DNA of 64,000 nt. Source: Soonwooa buanensis. Lineage in GTDB: Bacteria; Bacteroidota; Bacteroidia; Flavobacteriales; Weeksellaceae. The notes beneath the pieces were generated by a model. It was given only the letters and a program-made list of their open reading frames with translations, was not told where the DNA came from and made no database searches. How positions within the stretch are numbered: the stretch's first letter is position 1; the number at the start of each line of letters is the position of its first letter. Positions 27,238 to 36,738 of the stretch are shown in pieces. The position numbers were made by a program, and so were the translations under genes. The stretch spans positions 310,001-374,000 of the forward strand of contig NZ_FUYZ01000001.1 of assembly GCF_900167905.1 (NCBI RefSeq), written 5' to 3'.

Positions 27238-27993
27238 TTATTTTTTGATAACTTTTTGAGAAACCGCTTTACCATTAACTGTAGCAGTTACAATATAAGT
27301 TCCTTTTGCTAAGTTAGAAACATCTAATCTAGAGTTATCTTTAACCTCAGCAGTTTTTACAACTTGACCAGCCATGTTAATAACTGATACCTGTGCCTCT
27401 TGGCCGAAGATGATTTCGTTTGCAACAACTGTGTTTTTTACTAAGTTAACTTTAGTTGCATTAGTATCGGTAACAGCTTGTGTAGGAACAGTTACTCTAA
27501 TGTCATCGATGAAAAATCTAGAATTAGAAGCTTTTTGTCCTTCGAATTTAATCTTAACTGCCTTATTAGCACCAGTTATATTAACTGTATAGGTCGTAAA
27601 ACTACCTTTTACTAAAGTAACAGTAGCTTGATCCAAAGTCGCACCTGTTGCAGAAATTTTTAAAGTTGTACTTTCATTAGTACTATCCCAAGCTCCTGCT
27701 CTGAAAGTTAAAGTTGCTACGCCTTCAGCTACGATTGTGGGAGTAGTAATCGAACCTAAGTTTGATCCTGATCCTAATTTAACAGCATTATTTCCGCTAT
27801 ATGCATTTGCCAATGTCCATGAACCTCCTGTCTCATAGCTTGATAATGAATTGTTTGCAATTTGTCCACTCCATTTTCCATCATTACCACCAGTACCTGT
27901 AATGTCGTCAAATGTCGCTTCGAAAACAGTTTGTTGTGCACTAACAGTCATTGAGATAGCAGCAACTGCTAATAAAGAATAAAATTTTTTCAT
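27238..27993 (-). CDS. Exported protein with type IX secretion sorting domain (2)
   Basis: A 251-residue protein with a signal peptide (MKKFYSLLAVAAISMTVSAQ). The middle (about residues 22-170) looks like a jelly-roll carbohydrate/choice-of-anchor type domain (WSGQIANNSLSSYETGG; FFIDDIRVTVP), followed by the same sorting domain as its neighbour. The FDDI...RFFIDDIRV pattern is common in Bacteroidota surface lectin-like modules, but no ligand is known. Confidence 0.82.
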   Translation of the reverse strand: MKKFYSLLAVAAISMTVSAQQTVFEATFDDITGTGGNDGKWSGQIANNSLSSYETGGSWTLANAYSGNNAVKLGSGSNLGSITTPTIVAEGVATLTFRAGAWDSTNESTTLKISATGATLDQATVTLVKGSFTTYTVNITGANKAVKIKFEGQKASNSRFFIDDIRVTVPTQAVTDTNATKVNLVKNTVVANEIIFGQEAQVSVINMAGQVVKTAEVKDNSRLDVSNLAKGTYIVTATVNGKAVSQKVIKK

Positions 27994-28233
27994 AATGATA
28001 AAATATTTAAGTTAAGTTTATTTTTCTGGTGCAAATTTACTTTTGTAAATTCCCTTTCAAAAGTTTTATGGGTTAAATAATCTTTAATAAAAATTAATCT
28101 AAAAAAAACTAACGAAAGGGCATCAAAGATAAACTTTTATTTTAAATACAAAATTTTTGTTAAAGATTCTCGTTAATCACTTGTAAATCTTTTATTCATC
28201 TGTATTATTCGTAGATTTACGGCTGGAAAAATT

Positions 28234-31200
28234 TTGAAATTGTATCGACAGATTTTTACTATTTTGTTGTTTTGTTTGGCTTGTTTTACAACACAGGCTC
28301 AAATTTTCACGTGGAAAAATCCAAATCTCCCCAATGACTCTATCAAAAAAGATAGCCTAATTTCGGCGAAACTTAGCAAGGATTTCTTTGTTAAAGATAC
28401 ATTAGACTTTATTAAAAAATCGCCGCAGCTTGTTTATGATGAAGAGGTTTTAGTAAAAAACACAAAATCTCGTATTCTCGGCGATCTTAATACAAAAGGT
28501 TCCATTGTAAGAGGGATAACATTCGGTAACAACCAAGGTTCTTCGGTGCAAAGCTCGATGGATATGCAGATTTCGGGGAAGTTGAGCGACGATGTTTCGG
28601 TATTGGCATCTATTTCGGATCACAATTTACCAATTCAGGCTGATGGTTATACACAGACTTTACAAGAGTTTGATAAGATTTATGTTCAATTAAATATTAA
28701 AAAACATAGCATTATCCGAGCGGGACATCTCGATTTAGATGATAATCAAACTTTTTTTGGACGTTACCAACGCCGAAGTATGGGCTTACAATTCCAAACC
28801 AATTGGGAGCAAAATGGCAATAAAACTTTTCTAGATATTTCGGGAGGTATTGCGAGAAGTGAGTTCAACCGAATGCGCTTTCAAGGTATCGAAGGCAACC
28901 AAGGTCCTTATCGACTTTTAGGGAAAAACGGCGAGCAATTTATCACCATTATTTCGGGTTCGGAACAAGTCTACATCGATGGCGTTTTGATGAAGCGTGG
29001 CGAAAACCTCGATTATATTATTAATTACAATACGGGCGAAATCACATTTACGAGTTTTAGACCAATTTATAAACAGAATTTCATTACCATAACTTACAAT
29101 TATACGAACCGAAATTACACCCGATTTTTAGTAACAGGAAATCTCCAACATCAGCGAGAACGTCTCAAAGTTGGGCTTTCTTGGTTTATGGAAAATGATA
29201 ATAAAAATGCGCCACTTGCGCTTAATCTTAGTGACGAAGACAAACAATATCTTATTAATGCTGGTAATAATGGCGACATGATGTATGCGCCTTCTGGTGT
29301 TAAAACCGAATACGACGTTAACAAAATTCTCTACAAAAAAATCTTTGACGGCTCGGCTTATCATTACGAATTCTCAACCAACAAAGATGATGAGTTGTAT
29401 CAAGTAAGCTTTACGTTTTTTGGAACGGCTAAAGGTGATTACAGAATACAACAAACGACTAACAATGGTCGCGTTTTCGAATTTGTAGGACAAGGTTTGG
29501 GCGATTATCAGGCGGTTCGACGATTGCCAGCTCCTGAAAAGACGCAAGTATTTTCAACCAATGCAGAATATGCTTTAGAAAATGGTGTAATTGGCGTTGA
29601 TGCTTCGATTAGTAATAACGATCTTAACCTTTTTTCATCAAAAGATAATAATGAAAATATTGGTTATGCCGCTCGCGTCTATGCTAACAAAAGTTTTATT
29701 AAAAACAATTGGAAAGGCACGCCGATGTTTGAGTATCAATACATTCAAAAGAATTTTAAAGTCTTGGACAGAATTAACAATGTTGATTTTTGGCGAGATT
29801 TTAATTTAACGGAAGAATTTAGTCACATTACTCAAAACAGATTTGTGTTTGGTTTTGACAACCTTTGGAATAATGCTACTTTTTTAAATTATAAATTCAA
29901 TTATCTTGACGAAAAAGCAACTTACAAAGGCATTAAAAACGATTTAGGTTTCGGTTGGAAAAACGATAAATGGATAACCCAAGCCAGCGCGTCTTATTTG
30001 GATACCAAATCCACTTTGGTTAACTCGCAGTTTATCCGAGCCAATGCTACTGCCGAATTACTAGGTACAAAAGGAAGTTGGTCTGTTGGTGGCGCGATGG
30101 AGCATAACCTTAAAAAATATAACGACACACAACTTTACGATGTCACGAGTTTTAGCTGGAAAGAAATTTTCTTGCAAAAGAAAATCGCCGATAGCACACG
30201 TACAAAATTTTTGATGAAAGTCTATCTTAGAGATAACGACTCTATTCGAGATAATCGTTTACAAAAGATGAACAACATTCTTGGGATTATGGCGGAAAGT
30301 CAAATCATTAAAACCGAAAAAACACAGTTGTCAGCTTTGCTGCATTATCGTAAGTTTTTCTATAAAGATCAAACTTTAGCCAATGATCAAAACCAAGATT
30401 TTGTGGTTGGTAACTTAATGTACAACCAACAACTTTTCCGAAATGGTATGCGTTTGCAAGCTTTTTATGAATTGGGAAATGGCCAAGAAGCGCAAAGAGA
30501 GTTTCAATATATTAAAGTGACCGATGGGCAAGGCGTTTACAAATGGACGGATTATAATGGCGATGGTATTCAGCAATTGGACGAGTTCGAGGTTGCAGAA
30601 TATATGGATCAGGCGCAATACATTCGCGTCTACACCAATACGGTCAAGTATTTAGCATCCAACAAAAACAAATTGCAATTGGCTTTGTTTGTAAATCCAG
30701 CAGTTATTTTTAGTTCCGAAAATGCTTTTCTAAAAAGATGGAATTTCAATGTGTCGTTGTTGTCGCAAAACGCTTTTATGAAAGGCGATCGCGTCGTTGT
30801 TCTCAATCCTTTTGCTAAAGAAAGTGATCAAATTATGAAAACCCAAAACATCTTATTTTCGGCTCTGTTTAATTCTACAGATAAATCTAAATGGAATGCC
30901 AATTATCGCTTCACTGCAAACGATAATTTACTCAACGCCAATTACAGTGTGGAAGAGCGTTCCCAAGATTCGCACTTCTTTAATTTGGGATATTGGTTTA
31001 ACAAAAACTTCCGCACCGATTGGGAGAATCAACTTCAGAATGTCACCAATCATTCGCAGATGTTTAGCACCCGCAATTATCTTCTTCAAAACTGGGAAAC
31101 CAAGCCCAAAGCCACTTATCGTTTAACAGAAAGTCTTCAAGCTGAACTCTTCGGAGCGCTTCGTCAAAAGAAAAGAACCGACGGCGACGAAAAACTAAAA

Positions 31201-31476
31201 GCTTACGAATTGTCAGGAACTTTGCAATGGGATCACAAGAAAACCTCCGTCAGAGCCAATTTCTCATTTATCAACAACGATTTTACAGGTAACAGTTTTA
31301 GCATTGTCGGTAACCAAATGTTGGAAGGTCTCAAAGCTGGAAAAAACCAAGTCTGGAGTGTCTATTGGCAACAAAGCCTCAACTCGTTTTTACAACTTAA
31401 CATCAACTACGAAGGTCGTAATTCTGGCGAACGTACGATCCACACGGGCAGTATGCAGATTCGTGCGAGTTTTTAA
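28234..31476 (+). CDS. Large flavobacterial outer membrane protein, function unknown
   Basis: A 1080-residue protein with a signal peptide (MKLYRQIFTILLFCLACFTTQAQ) read from a TTG start at 28234. The N-terminal 300 residues have conserved family segments (RGITFGNNQGSSVQSSMDMQ, GHLDLDDNQTFFGRYQRR, SGSEQVYIDGVLMKRGENLD), and the rest is made of amphipathic strands rich in aromatic residues, like a very large barrel. An EF-hand-like loop YNGDGIQQLDEFE lies at about 765-780. The protein ends in an aromatic terminus (IRASF). I recognise the type as conserved in Flavobacteriia but do not know a function. Confidence 0.75.
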   Translation: MKLYRQIFTILLFCLACFTTQAQIFTWKNPNLPNDSIKKDSLISAKLSKDFFVKDTLDFIKKSPQLVYDEEVLVKNTKSRILGDLNTKGSIVRGITFGNNQGSSVQSSMDMQISGKLSDDVSVLASISDHNLPIQADGYTQTLQEFDKIYVQLNIKKHSIIRAGHLDLDDNQTFFGRYQRRSMGLQFQTNWEQNGNKTFLDISGGIARSEFNRMRFQGIEGNQGPYRLLGKNGEQFITIISGSEQVYIDGVLMKRGENLDYIINYNTGEITFTSFRPIYKQNFITITYNYTNRNYTRFLVTGNLQHQRERLKVGLSWFMENDNKNAPLALNLSDEDKQYLINAGNNGDMMYAPSGVKTEYDVNKILYKKIFDGSAYHYEFSTNKDDELYQVSFTFFGTAKGDYRIQQTTNNGRVFEFVGQGLGDYQAVRRLPAPEKTQVFSTNAEYALENGVIGVDASISNNDLNLFSSKDNNENIGYAARVYANKSFIKNNWKGTPMFEYQYIQKNFKVLDRINNVDFWRDFNLTEEFSHITQNRFVFGFDNLWNNATFLNYKFNYLDEKATYKGIKNDLGFGWKNDKWITQASASYLDTKSTLVNSQFIRANATAELLGTKGSWSVGGAMEHNLKKYNDTQLYDVTSFSWKEIFLQKKIADSTRTKFLMKVYLRDNDSIRDNRLQKMNNILGIMAESQIIKTEKTQLSALLHYRKFFYKDQTLANDQNQDFVVGNLMYNQQLFRNGMRLQAFYELGNGQEAQREFQYIKVTDGQGVYKWTDYNGDGIQQLDEFEVAEYMDQAQYIRVYTNTVKYLASNKNKLQLALFVNPAVIFSSENAFLKRWNFNVSLLSQNAFMKGDRVVVLNPFAKESDQIMKTQNILFSALFNSTDKSKWNANYRFTANDNLLNANYSVEERSQDSHFFNLGYWFNKNFRTDWENQLQNVTNHSQMFSTRNYLLQNWETKPKATYRLTESLQAELFGALRQKKRTDGDEKLKAYELSGTLQWDHKKTSVRANFSFINNDFTGNSFSIVGNQMLEGLKAGKNQVWSVYWQQSLNSFLQLNINYEGRNSGERTIHTGSMQIRASF

Positions 31477-31549
31477 TGACTTAGAAATGAGTTTCGTCGA
31501 GATACTCTTTGCCCATTAAAAGTCTATGCATTTCAGCTTGCAAAAAAAA

Positions 31550-31574
31550 CGGAAAGCCTAAATAAAGCTTTCCG
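31550..31574 (-). terminator. Terminator of the serine hydrolase gene
   Basis: CGGAAAGC (31550-31557) pairs with GCTTTCCG (31567-31574); on the minus strand it is followed by eight T residues. Confidence 0.8.
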
Positions 31575-31601
31575 ATATACTATAGAAAATGAATATTAGT
31601 A

Positions 31602-33140
31602 CTATTTCACTTTTTTTAAATCTAAATCTCCAAAGTCAAAACTGAAATCCGTAACATCAGAAATCGGTTTCATAGTTGCAGATTTCGCTTTCGCATTTTC
31701 ATCAAAATCGACAACAAAAAATGCGTCTGCATCATAACTTCTGTCATCCCATTTAACAACAAAAGTATTGTTGTTATAAGGTAAAAGATCACCTTTTAAT
31801 CTTGGTGAAGTTTTGCAATACAATCTATACTTTTTTCCTTCTTGTTTAATTTCAACATCACCAAACCAAGCATCATTATAAGTTCCTACAAATTGTTCAG
31901 GCTTTAGACTAAATGTTTTTTCAGCAGTTTTAACTTGGTCATAGACATCTTTCTTTTGTTTGTTAAAACGCTCTTCGTTTTTAGTCATTCTTTCCGAATA
32001 AGTTTTTAACCAATTGCGATCTTCAATGCCCAAATAACTATCTTTAATGGCGTTAGTCACCGTTGTGAAAGCTGCACCAGATTGTTGATTCGTCAAAGCT
32101 ACAATCCCTAATTTCAACTCAGGAATCATTGTAAACAAAGTCACTGTTCCGATTAATCCTCCACTATGTTGAACTTGTAATTTCCCTTTAATATCGGTCA
32201 AAAACCAACCTAAACCATATCCATAAAAATGAGAATCATAAGGGTTTTTTGGCGCCACTTTATCTGAAATTTGTAACGACCAAAGCTCGTGTGCATTCTT
32301 TTCAGAAACCAAACGCTTGCCTTCTTTATTAACGAAATTATTCATTAAGAAAGTTGCCCAAGTCGTCATGTCTTCAACATTACTCATAATTCCGCCGGCA
32401 GCGTTCGCTGTCTCGTTCCAATCATGAGGAACAGCAATCGCTTTTCCATCAACAGGTGCATGTGCATCGATAATATTTGATGAAGATTTAGCACGGTTAT
32501 AAGAACCAAAACTTGCCGTCATACCAACAGGTTTTAGGATTCTTTGCTCGATAAAATCAGCCCACGACAATCCACTAATTCTTGTAATAACTTCACCTGC
32601 AACGATGAACATAATGTTGTTGTATTCCAACTTTGTACGGAACGAATGATCAGGCTTTAGATAACGAACATTATGTACAATATCTTTAATCGTTTGCGTT
32701 CCACCTTCTGGGAAAAACATCAAATCACCTTGTCCCAAACCAAGTCCAGCACGATGCGTAATCAAATCACGAACCGTCACTTCTTTAGAAACATAAGGAT
32801 CGTACATTTGGAATTCTGGGATAAATTTTGACACTTTATCGTCCCAATTTAACTTACCGTCATCCACCAACATCGCCAAAGCTGTTGCCGTAAAACCTTT
32901 AGAATTGGAAGCAATCCCGACTAAAGTTTTGCTGTCCATTGGAAGATTATTCTTCAATGATCGAACACCGAATCCTTTAGAATAAACCATTTGACCATCT
33001 TTAACAATACCTACTGACATCCCTGGTACGTCAAAAGTTTTGATGGTATTTTTGATGAGTTCGTCTAGCTTCGCTTCTGGCATTTGCGCCCAAAAAGTCG
33101 AAGTTGCTAAGACCAACGTCAACATTAATCTTTTCTTCAT
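31602..33140 (-). CDS. Class C beta-lactamase-like serine hydrolase
   Basis: A 512-residue exported protein (signal MKKRLMLTLVLATSTFWAQ). The penicillin-binding fold occupies residues 20-370 with SxxK in GIASNSKGFTATAL, the YxN in LEYNNIMF, and HSGG in VQHSGGLIGT. A C-terminal lipocalin-like domain (DUF3471 type, about 400-510) follows. The family includes esterases, D-aminopeptidases and peptidases, not only beta-lactamases; the long C-terminal domain argues against a resistance enzyme. It is a single-gene unit. Confidence 0.85.
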   Translation of the reverse strand: MKKRLMLTLVLATSTFWAQMPEAKLDELIKNTIKTFDVPGMSVGIVKDGQMVYSKGFGVRSLKNNLPMDSKTLVGIASNSKGFTATALAMLVDDGKLNWDDKVSKFIPEFQMYDPYVSKEVTVRDLITHRAGLGLGQGDLMFFPEGGTQTIKDIVHNVRYLKPDHSFRTKLEYNNIMFIVAGEVITRISGLSWADFIEQRILKPVGMTASFGSYNRAKSSSNIIDAHAPVDGKAIAVPHDWNETANAAGGIMSNVEDMTTWATFLMNNFVNKEGKRLVSEKNAHELWSLQISDKVAPKNPYDSHFYGYGLGWFLTDIKGKLQVQHSGGLIGTVTLFTMIPELKLGIVALTNQQSGAAFTTVTNAIKDSYLGIEDRNWLKTYSERMTKNEERFNKQKKDVYDQVKTAEKTFSLKPEQFVGTYNDAWFGDVEIKQEGKKYRLYCKTSPRLKGDLLPYNNNTFVVKWDDRSYDADAFFVVDFDENAKAKSATMKPISDVTDFSFDFGDLDLKKVK

Positions 33141-33218
33141 AGTTAACTTATTATGAAGCCAAAGATATTGAATAAATAAGGGAAAACTAAATAATTATCT
33201 TTTTAAAATACCGAATTT

Positions 33219-34133
33219 CTAAAGCTTAATACATTCTAAAGCCTTTGGTAGATAAGAATTTGGGAATGTTTGTCTCGCTTCGTTGGTCATCACTGTCAAA
33301 TCATCATAACGATTAGAGAAATGCCCCATGATCAATTTACCAACTTCAGCTTTCTTTGCAATAGTTGCAGCTTCTTGCGCTGTCGTGTGCCCTGTATAAT
33401 CCGCCATTTCTTTCAGTTCGTGTAAAAAAGTCGACTCGTGATACAATACGTCTACATTTTTTATTAAAGGAATAATATCTTCTTTGTAACGTGTGTCACT
33501 ACAAAAAGCATAAGAAACCGAAGGTTTTGGATCTGTTGTTAATTCCGCATTTGGGATTGTTGTTCCGTCTTCACAAACGAAATCTTTTCCATTTCTAAGA
33601 TTTTGATAATCGCAAATTTCGATTTCAGGATATTCAGAAATTGCCGCCATATTAAGATGACGCTCTTTCGGTTTTTCTTTAAATAAATAACCGTTGCAAT
33701 ATATCCTATGATCCAAAGGAATTGTAAAGACTTCTAGCCTTTTGTCCTCATAGATTTTTTCCGAAACTTTTTTATCCAACTCGTGATACACGATTTCGAA
33801 ACCACGATGTGTTTCAGTAATTGTAAAAATTGTTTCAAGCATTTTCTTAATACCTTTCGGACCGTAGACATGCAAAGGTGTCGTCCTACCCAAAAGTCTG
33901 AAAGATGCGATTAAACCAGGCAATCCAAAACAATGATCGCCATGAAGATGCGAAATAAAAATATGATTAAGTTTAGAAAACCTCGCTTTTGCTTTCCGTA
34001 ACTGAACTTGAGTTCCTTCGCCACAATCGATCAAAAACATACGTTCTTCCATCTCCAAAAGCTGTGCTGTTGGCGACGAATTAATAGTCGGAATTGCGGA
34101 ATTAAAACCTAATATGGTCAGATATGTACTCAC
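33219..34133 (-). CDS. rnz: Ribonuclease Z
   Basis: A 304-residue metallo-beta-lactamase-fold endonuclease that matures tRNA 3' ends. The metal motif HLHGDHCFGLPGL and the downstream ligands in YHESTFLHE, GHTTAQEAA and GHFSNRYDD are in the expected order. It is the first in a run of minus-strand genes with the XTP diphosphatase, 9 bases away. Confidence 0.94.
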   Translation of the reverse strand: MSTYLTILGFNSAIPTINSSPTAQLLEMEERMFLIDCGEGTQVQLRKAKARFSKLNHIFISHLHGDHCFGLPGLIASFRLLGRTTPLHVYGPKGIKKMLETIFTITETHRGFEIVYHELDKKVSEKIYEDKRLEVFTIPLDHRIYCNGYLFKEKPKERHLNMAAISEYPEIEICDYQNLRNGKDFVCEDGTTIPNAELTTDPKPSVSYAFCSDTRYKEDIIPLIKNVDVLYHESTFLHELKEMADYTGHTTAQEAATIAKKAEVGKLIMGHFSNRYDDLTVMTNEARQTFPNSYLPKALECIKL

Positions 34134-34142
34134 AAATTTATT

Positions 34143-34721
34143 TTACAAAGGATTTACTGAAAGATAGTCTAAAAATGTTTTAAGTGCTTTACTTCTGTGC
34201 GAAATTTTATTTTTTTCTGAAACTGGCATTTCTGCAAAAGTTGTATTATGATCGTCTGGCATAAAAATCGGATCGTAACCGAAACCGCCTTCACCAAAGA
34301 CTTCTTTAGTTAAATTACCATAAACACGTCCTTCAAAATAATGTTCTCCAGAAGCATCAACCAAACATAAAACTGTGATAAAATAAGCACGACGATTGGT
34401 CTCGTCTTTCATTTCGTCAAGAACTTTTTCGATATTCTTTTTGAAATCGTGATCGCCAGCATAACGTGCAGAATAAATGCCTGGACGACCATCCAAAGCT
34501 TCTACAACCAATCCGCTATCATCACCAAGACTTGGTTTTCCTGTTTTTTCGAAACAATATTTAGCCTTTATTAAAGCATTTTCTGCGAAAGAATGTCCAT
34601 CTTCAACAATTTCTTCGTTTAAGTCATAATCTGTTAAACTTAAAACAAAATAATCGGAACCTAAAATCTGTTGAATTTCTTCTTTTTTGTGAAGATTGTG
34701 TGTCGCAACCAATATTTCCAT
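34143..34721 (-). CDS. rdgB: XTP/dITP diphosphatase (RdgB/HAM1)
   Basis: A 192-residue house-cleaning pyrophosphatase that removes non-canonical purine nucleotides. Visible motifs are ILVATHNLHKKEEIQ at the start, LGDDSGLVVEALDGRPGIYSARYAG and GYDPIFMPDD. Start chosen at 34721 (MEILVATHN); a longer frame adds seven residues with no family support. The next gene upstream (CPBP protease) ends 10 bases before it. Confidence 0.93.
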   Translation of the reverse strand: MEILVATHNLHKKEEIQQILGSDYFVLSLTDYDLNEEIVEDGHSFAENALIKAKYCFEKTGKPSLGDDSGLVVEALDGRPGIYSARYAGDHDFKKNIEKVLDEMKDETNRRAYFITVLCLVDASGEHYFEGRVYGNLTKEVFGEGGFGYDPIFMPDDHNTTFAEMPVSEKNKISHRSKALKTFLDYLSVNPL

Positions 34722-34731
34722 CGAGCATAAT

Positions 34732-35559
34732 TTATCCTTCAAAGATACTAGCTTTTCTTCGAAAATAGAAAGTAAACGCCAACATAAATATGTTAAAAAT
34801 CCCTACACCAATCAAAAAACTGTAGATTGGCTCAATCGGAAGAATACCTTGTGTTGTATCTGGACCATACTTCATCATGATTAAAGCCGAAATCAAATTA
34901 TTGAAAGCGTGTAAAAGTATTGGTAACACGAGAGATTTTGTCTTTTCGTAAACGATTCCTAAAACTATACCCAACAAAAAAGCCCCAACAAACTGCCATG
35001 GATAGACGTGAAAAGCTCCAAAAATAAAAGCGGAAATAAGAATGCTTATTTTAGGATTTAATCCTGTTTTAATAATCGATTTTTGAATTAATCCTCGGAA
35101 TAAAAACTCTTCTAAAAGTGGCGCCAAAATTACTGTCAACAAAATCATTGTCACATTATCCACCGCTAAGGCTGACATTTGATTGGTGAAACTTTTGTAC
35201 AAATTACCGAAGAAATAACCACTGGTTGGGACCAAAGTCACCAAATATTCGGCAATCAACATCATCCCAAACATCAACGGAAACGCTAATATATAAGTGA
35301 CGAATGTATTTTTTTTAAAATCAAATTTTAAATCGAGACCTTTGGGTTTTAAAACAAAAAATTGATAAAAAATAAGTGGCAAAACCATACTTAACATATA
35401 GCCAATCAGCATAAACCACGATGACGACGCATAATCGATATGAAAAACGTAAATGCATAAAGCGGCCGCAAATGCAATAATTGTTTGCCCAGCCATAAGA
35501 CCGAGAAACAGCATAACTGCCGAGAAAAAATTAAGCGGTTGAACTGTAGATTTCATCAT
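34732..35559 (-). CDS. CPBP family intramembrane metalloprotease
   Basis: A 275-residue membrane protein with about eight hydrophobic segments. The CPBP motifs are in the second half: EEFLFRGLI (EExxxR), FGAFHVYPW (FxxxH) and LLHAFNN (HxxxN). The family covers CAAX prenyl proteases and bacteriocin-related proteases; the substrate is not known. Its ATG overlaps the stop codon of the binding-protein gene by one base, so translation is probably coupled. Confidence 0.9.
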   Translation of the reverse strand: MMKSTVQPLNFFSAVMLFLGLMAGQTIIAFAAALCIYVFHIDYASSSWFMLIGYMLSMVLPLIFYQFFVLKPKGLDLKFDFKKNTFVTYILAFPLMFGMMLIAEYLVTLVPTSGYFFGNLYKSFTNQMSALAVDNVTMILLTVILAPLLEEFLFRGLIQKSIIKTGLNPKISILISAFIFGAFHVYPWQFVGAFLLGIVLGIVYEKTKSLVLPILLHAFNNLISALIMMKYGPDTTQGILPIEPIYSFLIGVGIFNIFMLAFTFYFRRKASIFEG

Positions 35560-36605
35560 TATTTCAATTCTTTAAGATAATAAAGATTCTCTTTCGGAAA
35601 TAATTCTGGATGGAAAATTTTAATATAATCTTTCAAAACCAAATCCGCACGTACAGCACCACTTTGGAAATAATCGTTTGCCATCCCAACTTCGCGGTTG
35701 TTAATCATATACAATTTTCCATTTTGGAAAACCTTCATTTTCGAATAATTAGGATTGATGTTTAACATCGCTTGTCTGGTTTGATAAGCACCGATATTCA
35801 CCCAATATTTTGCATTTTCAGATTTTTTGTAAACTTCTTCAAAACTAAGTGGAATTGCATTAATTTCCGCATTTTCTGCTAAAATATAGTTTGCATTAGC
35901 ATCTCGAAAATAATTAGCTGCTGCAGATTTTCCGCCTGGTAAAAACCATTGACTTCCGTACATTTCGTTACACAGAACTACAGGTTTTTCGGCACTTTTT
36001 GATGCTAACTGTTTCAGATATTGATATCCTGTTTCAATAGATTTGTATTTCTGTTCCGCCAAATCTTTAACACCGAATAATTCACCAAACAACAACAAAT
36101 ATTTTGACTTGTTAAGTGGCGTCGTCTCTAAATATTCGTCAAGGAAAATAATTTGAATATTGGCTTTTCTAAGAATCTCATAAGTATTTTCGAAGCTCGG
36201 AACATAGTTTGTAAAAATCGCATCTGGTTTTAAAGAAAGAATTCTTTCGACATCATATTTTTGTTCGTTACCGATATTTGCGATTTTGTTAGAAGCAACT
36301 GCTTTTCTAATATTTTCGTCAAAAACATACTCTGGACTAGAAAGTCCAACAATTCTGTCCACCAAATTAAGCTCTGTAAAGAAGCCTAACAACGAAGAAT
36401 TGAGCAAAACCACTTTTTTGAAGCCTAATTTTGAGGAATTAAAAGAATTTTCGAATTTCCCTGACTTCAGGACAAACTGCTTTCCGTCATTTTTATAACT
36501 TAAACGTTCTGAAATAATTACAGCGTTTTCGGCAGTCGGAATTTCTTTTTTCTTACATGATGTTAAACAGAAAAATGAAAATAAAATAAAAAAAAGTGCT
36601 TTCAT
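35559..36605 (-). CDS. ABC transporter substrate-binding lipoprotein (metal chelate type)
   Basis: A 348-residue class III periplasmic binding protein (BtuF/FhuD-like), with a lipobox (FFCLTSC, Cys17) and the two-lobe segments VDRIVGLSSPEYV, ILSLKPDAIFTN and VVLCNEMYGSQWFLPGGKS. It probably delivers a cobalamin, heme or iron-chelate ligand. No permease or ATPase gene is adjacent; the TonB receptor at 2888-4684 is a possible partner only by type. It overlaps the CPBP gene by one base. Confidence 0.85.
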   Translation of the reverse strand: MKALFFILFSFFCLTSCKKKEIPTAENAVIISERLSYKNDGKQFVLKSGKFENSFNSSKLGFKKVVLLNSSLLGFFTELNLVDRIVGLSSPEYVFDENIRKAVASNKIANIGNEQKYDVERILSLKPDAIFTNYVPSFENTYEILRKANIQIIFLDEYLETTPLNKSKYLLLFGELFGVKDLAEQKYKSIETGYQYLKQLASKSAEKPVVLCNEMYGSQWFLPGGKSAAANYFRDANANYILAENAEINAIPLSFEEVYKKSENAKYWVNIGAYQTRQAMLNINPNYSKMKVFQNGKLYMINNREVGMANDYFQSGAVRADLVLKDYIKIFHPELFPKENLYYLKELK

Positions 36606-36664
36606 ATTTCAAAGAAAAGAAAAAAGTGTTATATTTGCAAACCCTTACGAAACAAGGTAACAAC

Positions 36665-36738
36665 GGCCTCGTGGCGCAACTGAATAGCGCATCTGATTAC
36701 GGCTCAGAAGGTTATAGGTTTGAATCCTATCGAGGTCA
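36665..36738 (+). tRNA. tRNA-Arg (ACG)
   Basis: A 74-base cloverleaf: acceptor GGCCTCG (36665-36671) with CGAGGTC (36731-36737), anticodon stem TCTGA/TCAGA, loop TTACGGC with anticodon ACG, T-loop GGTTTGAATCC. No CCA is encoded. A TATATTTG -7 box (36630-36637) precedes it and a hairpin terminator follows. It marks the left border of the mobile region. Confidence 0.95.

Noticed and set aside
28234-31476. SprA or other type IX secretion component
   Set aside because: The protein is less than half the size of SprA and lacks its motifs; only a general large-barrel character is supported.
31602-33140. Beta-lactam resistance gene
   Set aside because: The class C-like fold is shared with many esterases and peptidases, and the C-terminal extra domain is typical of non-resistance members.
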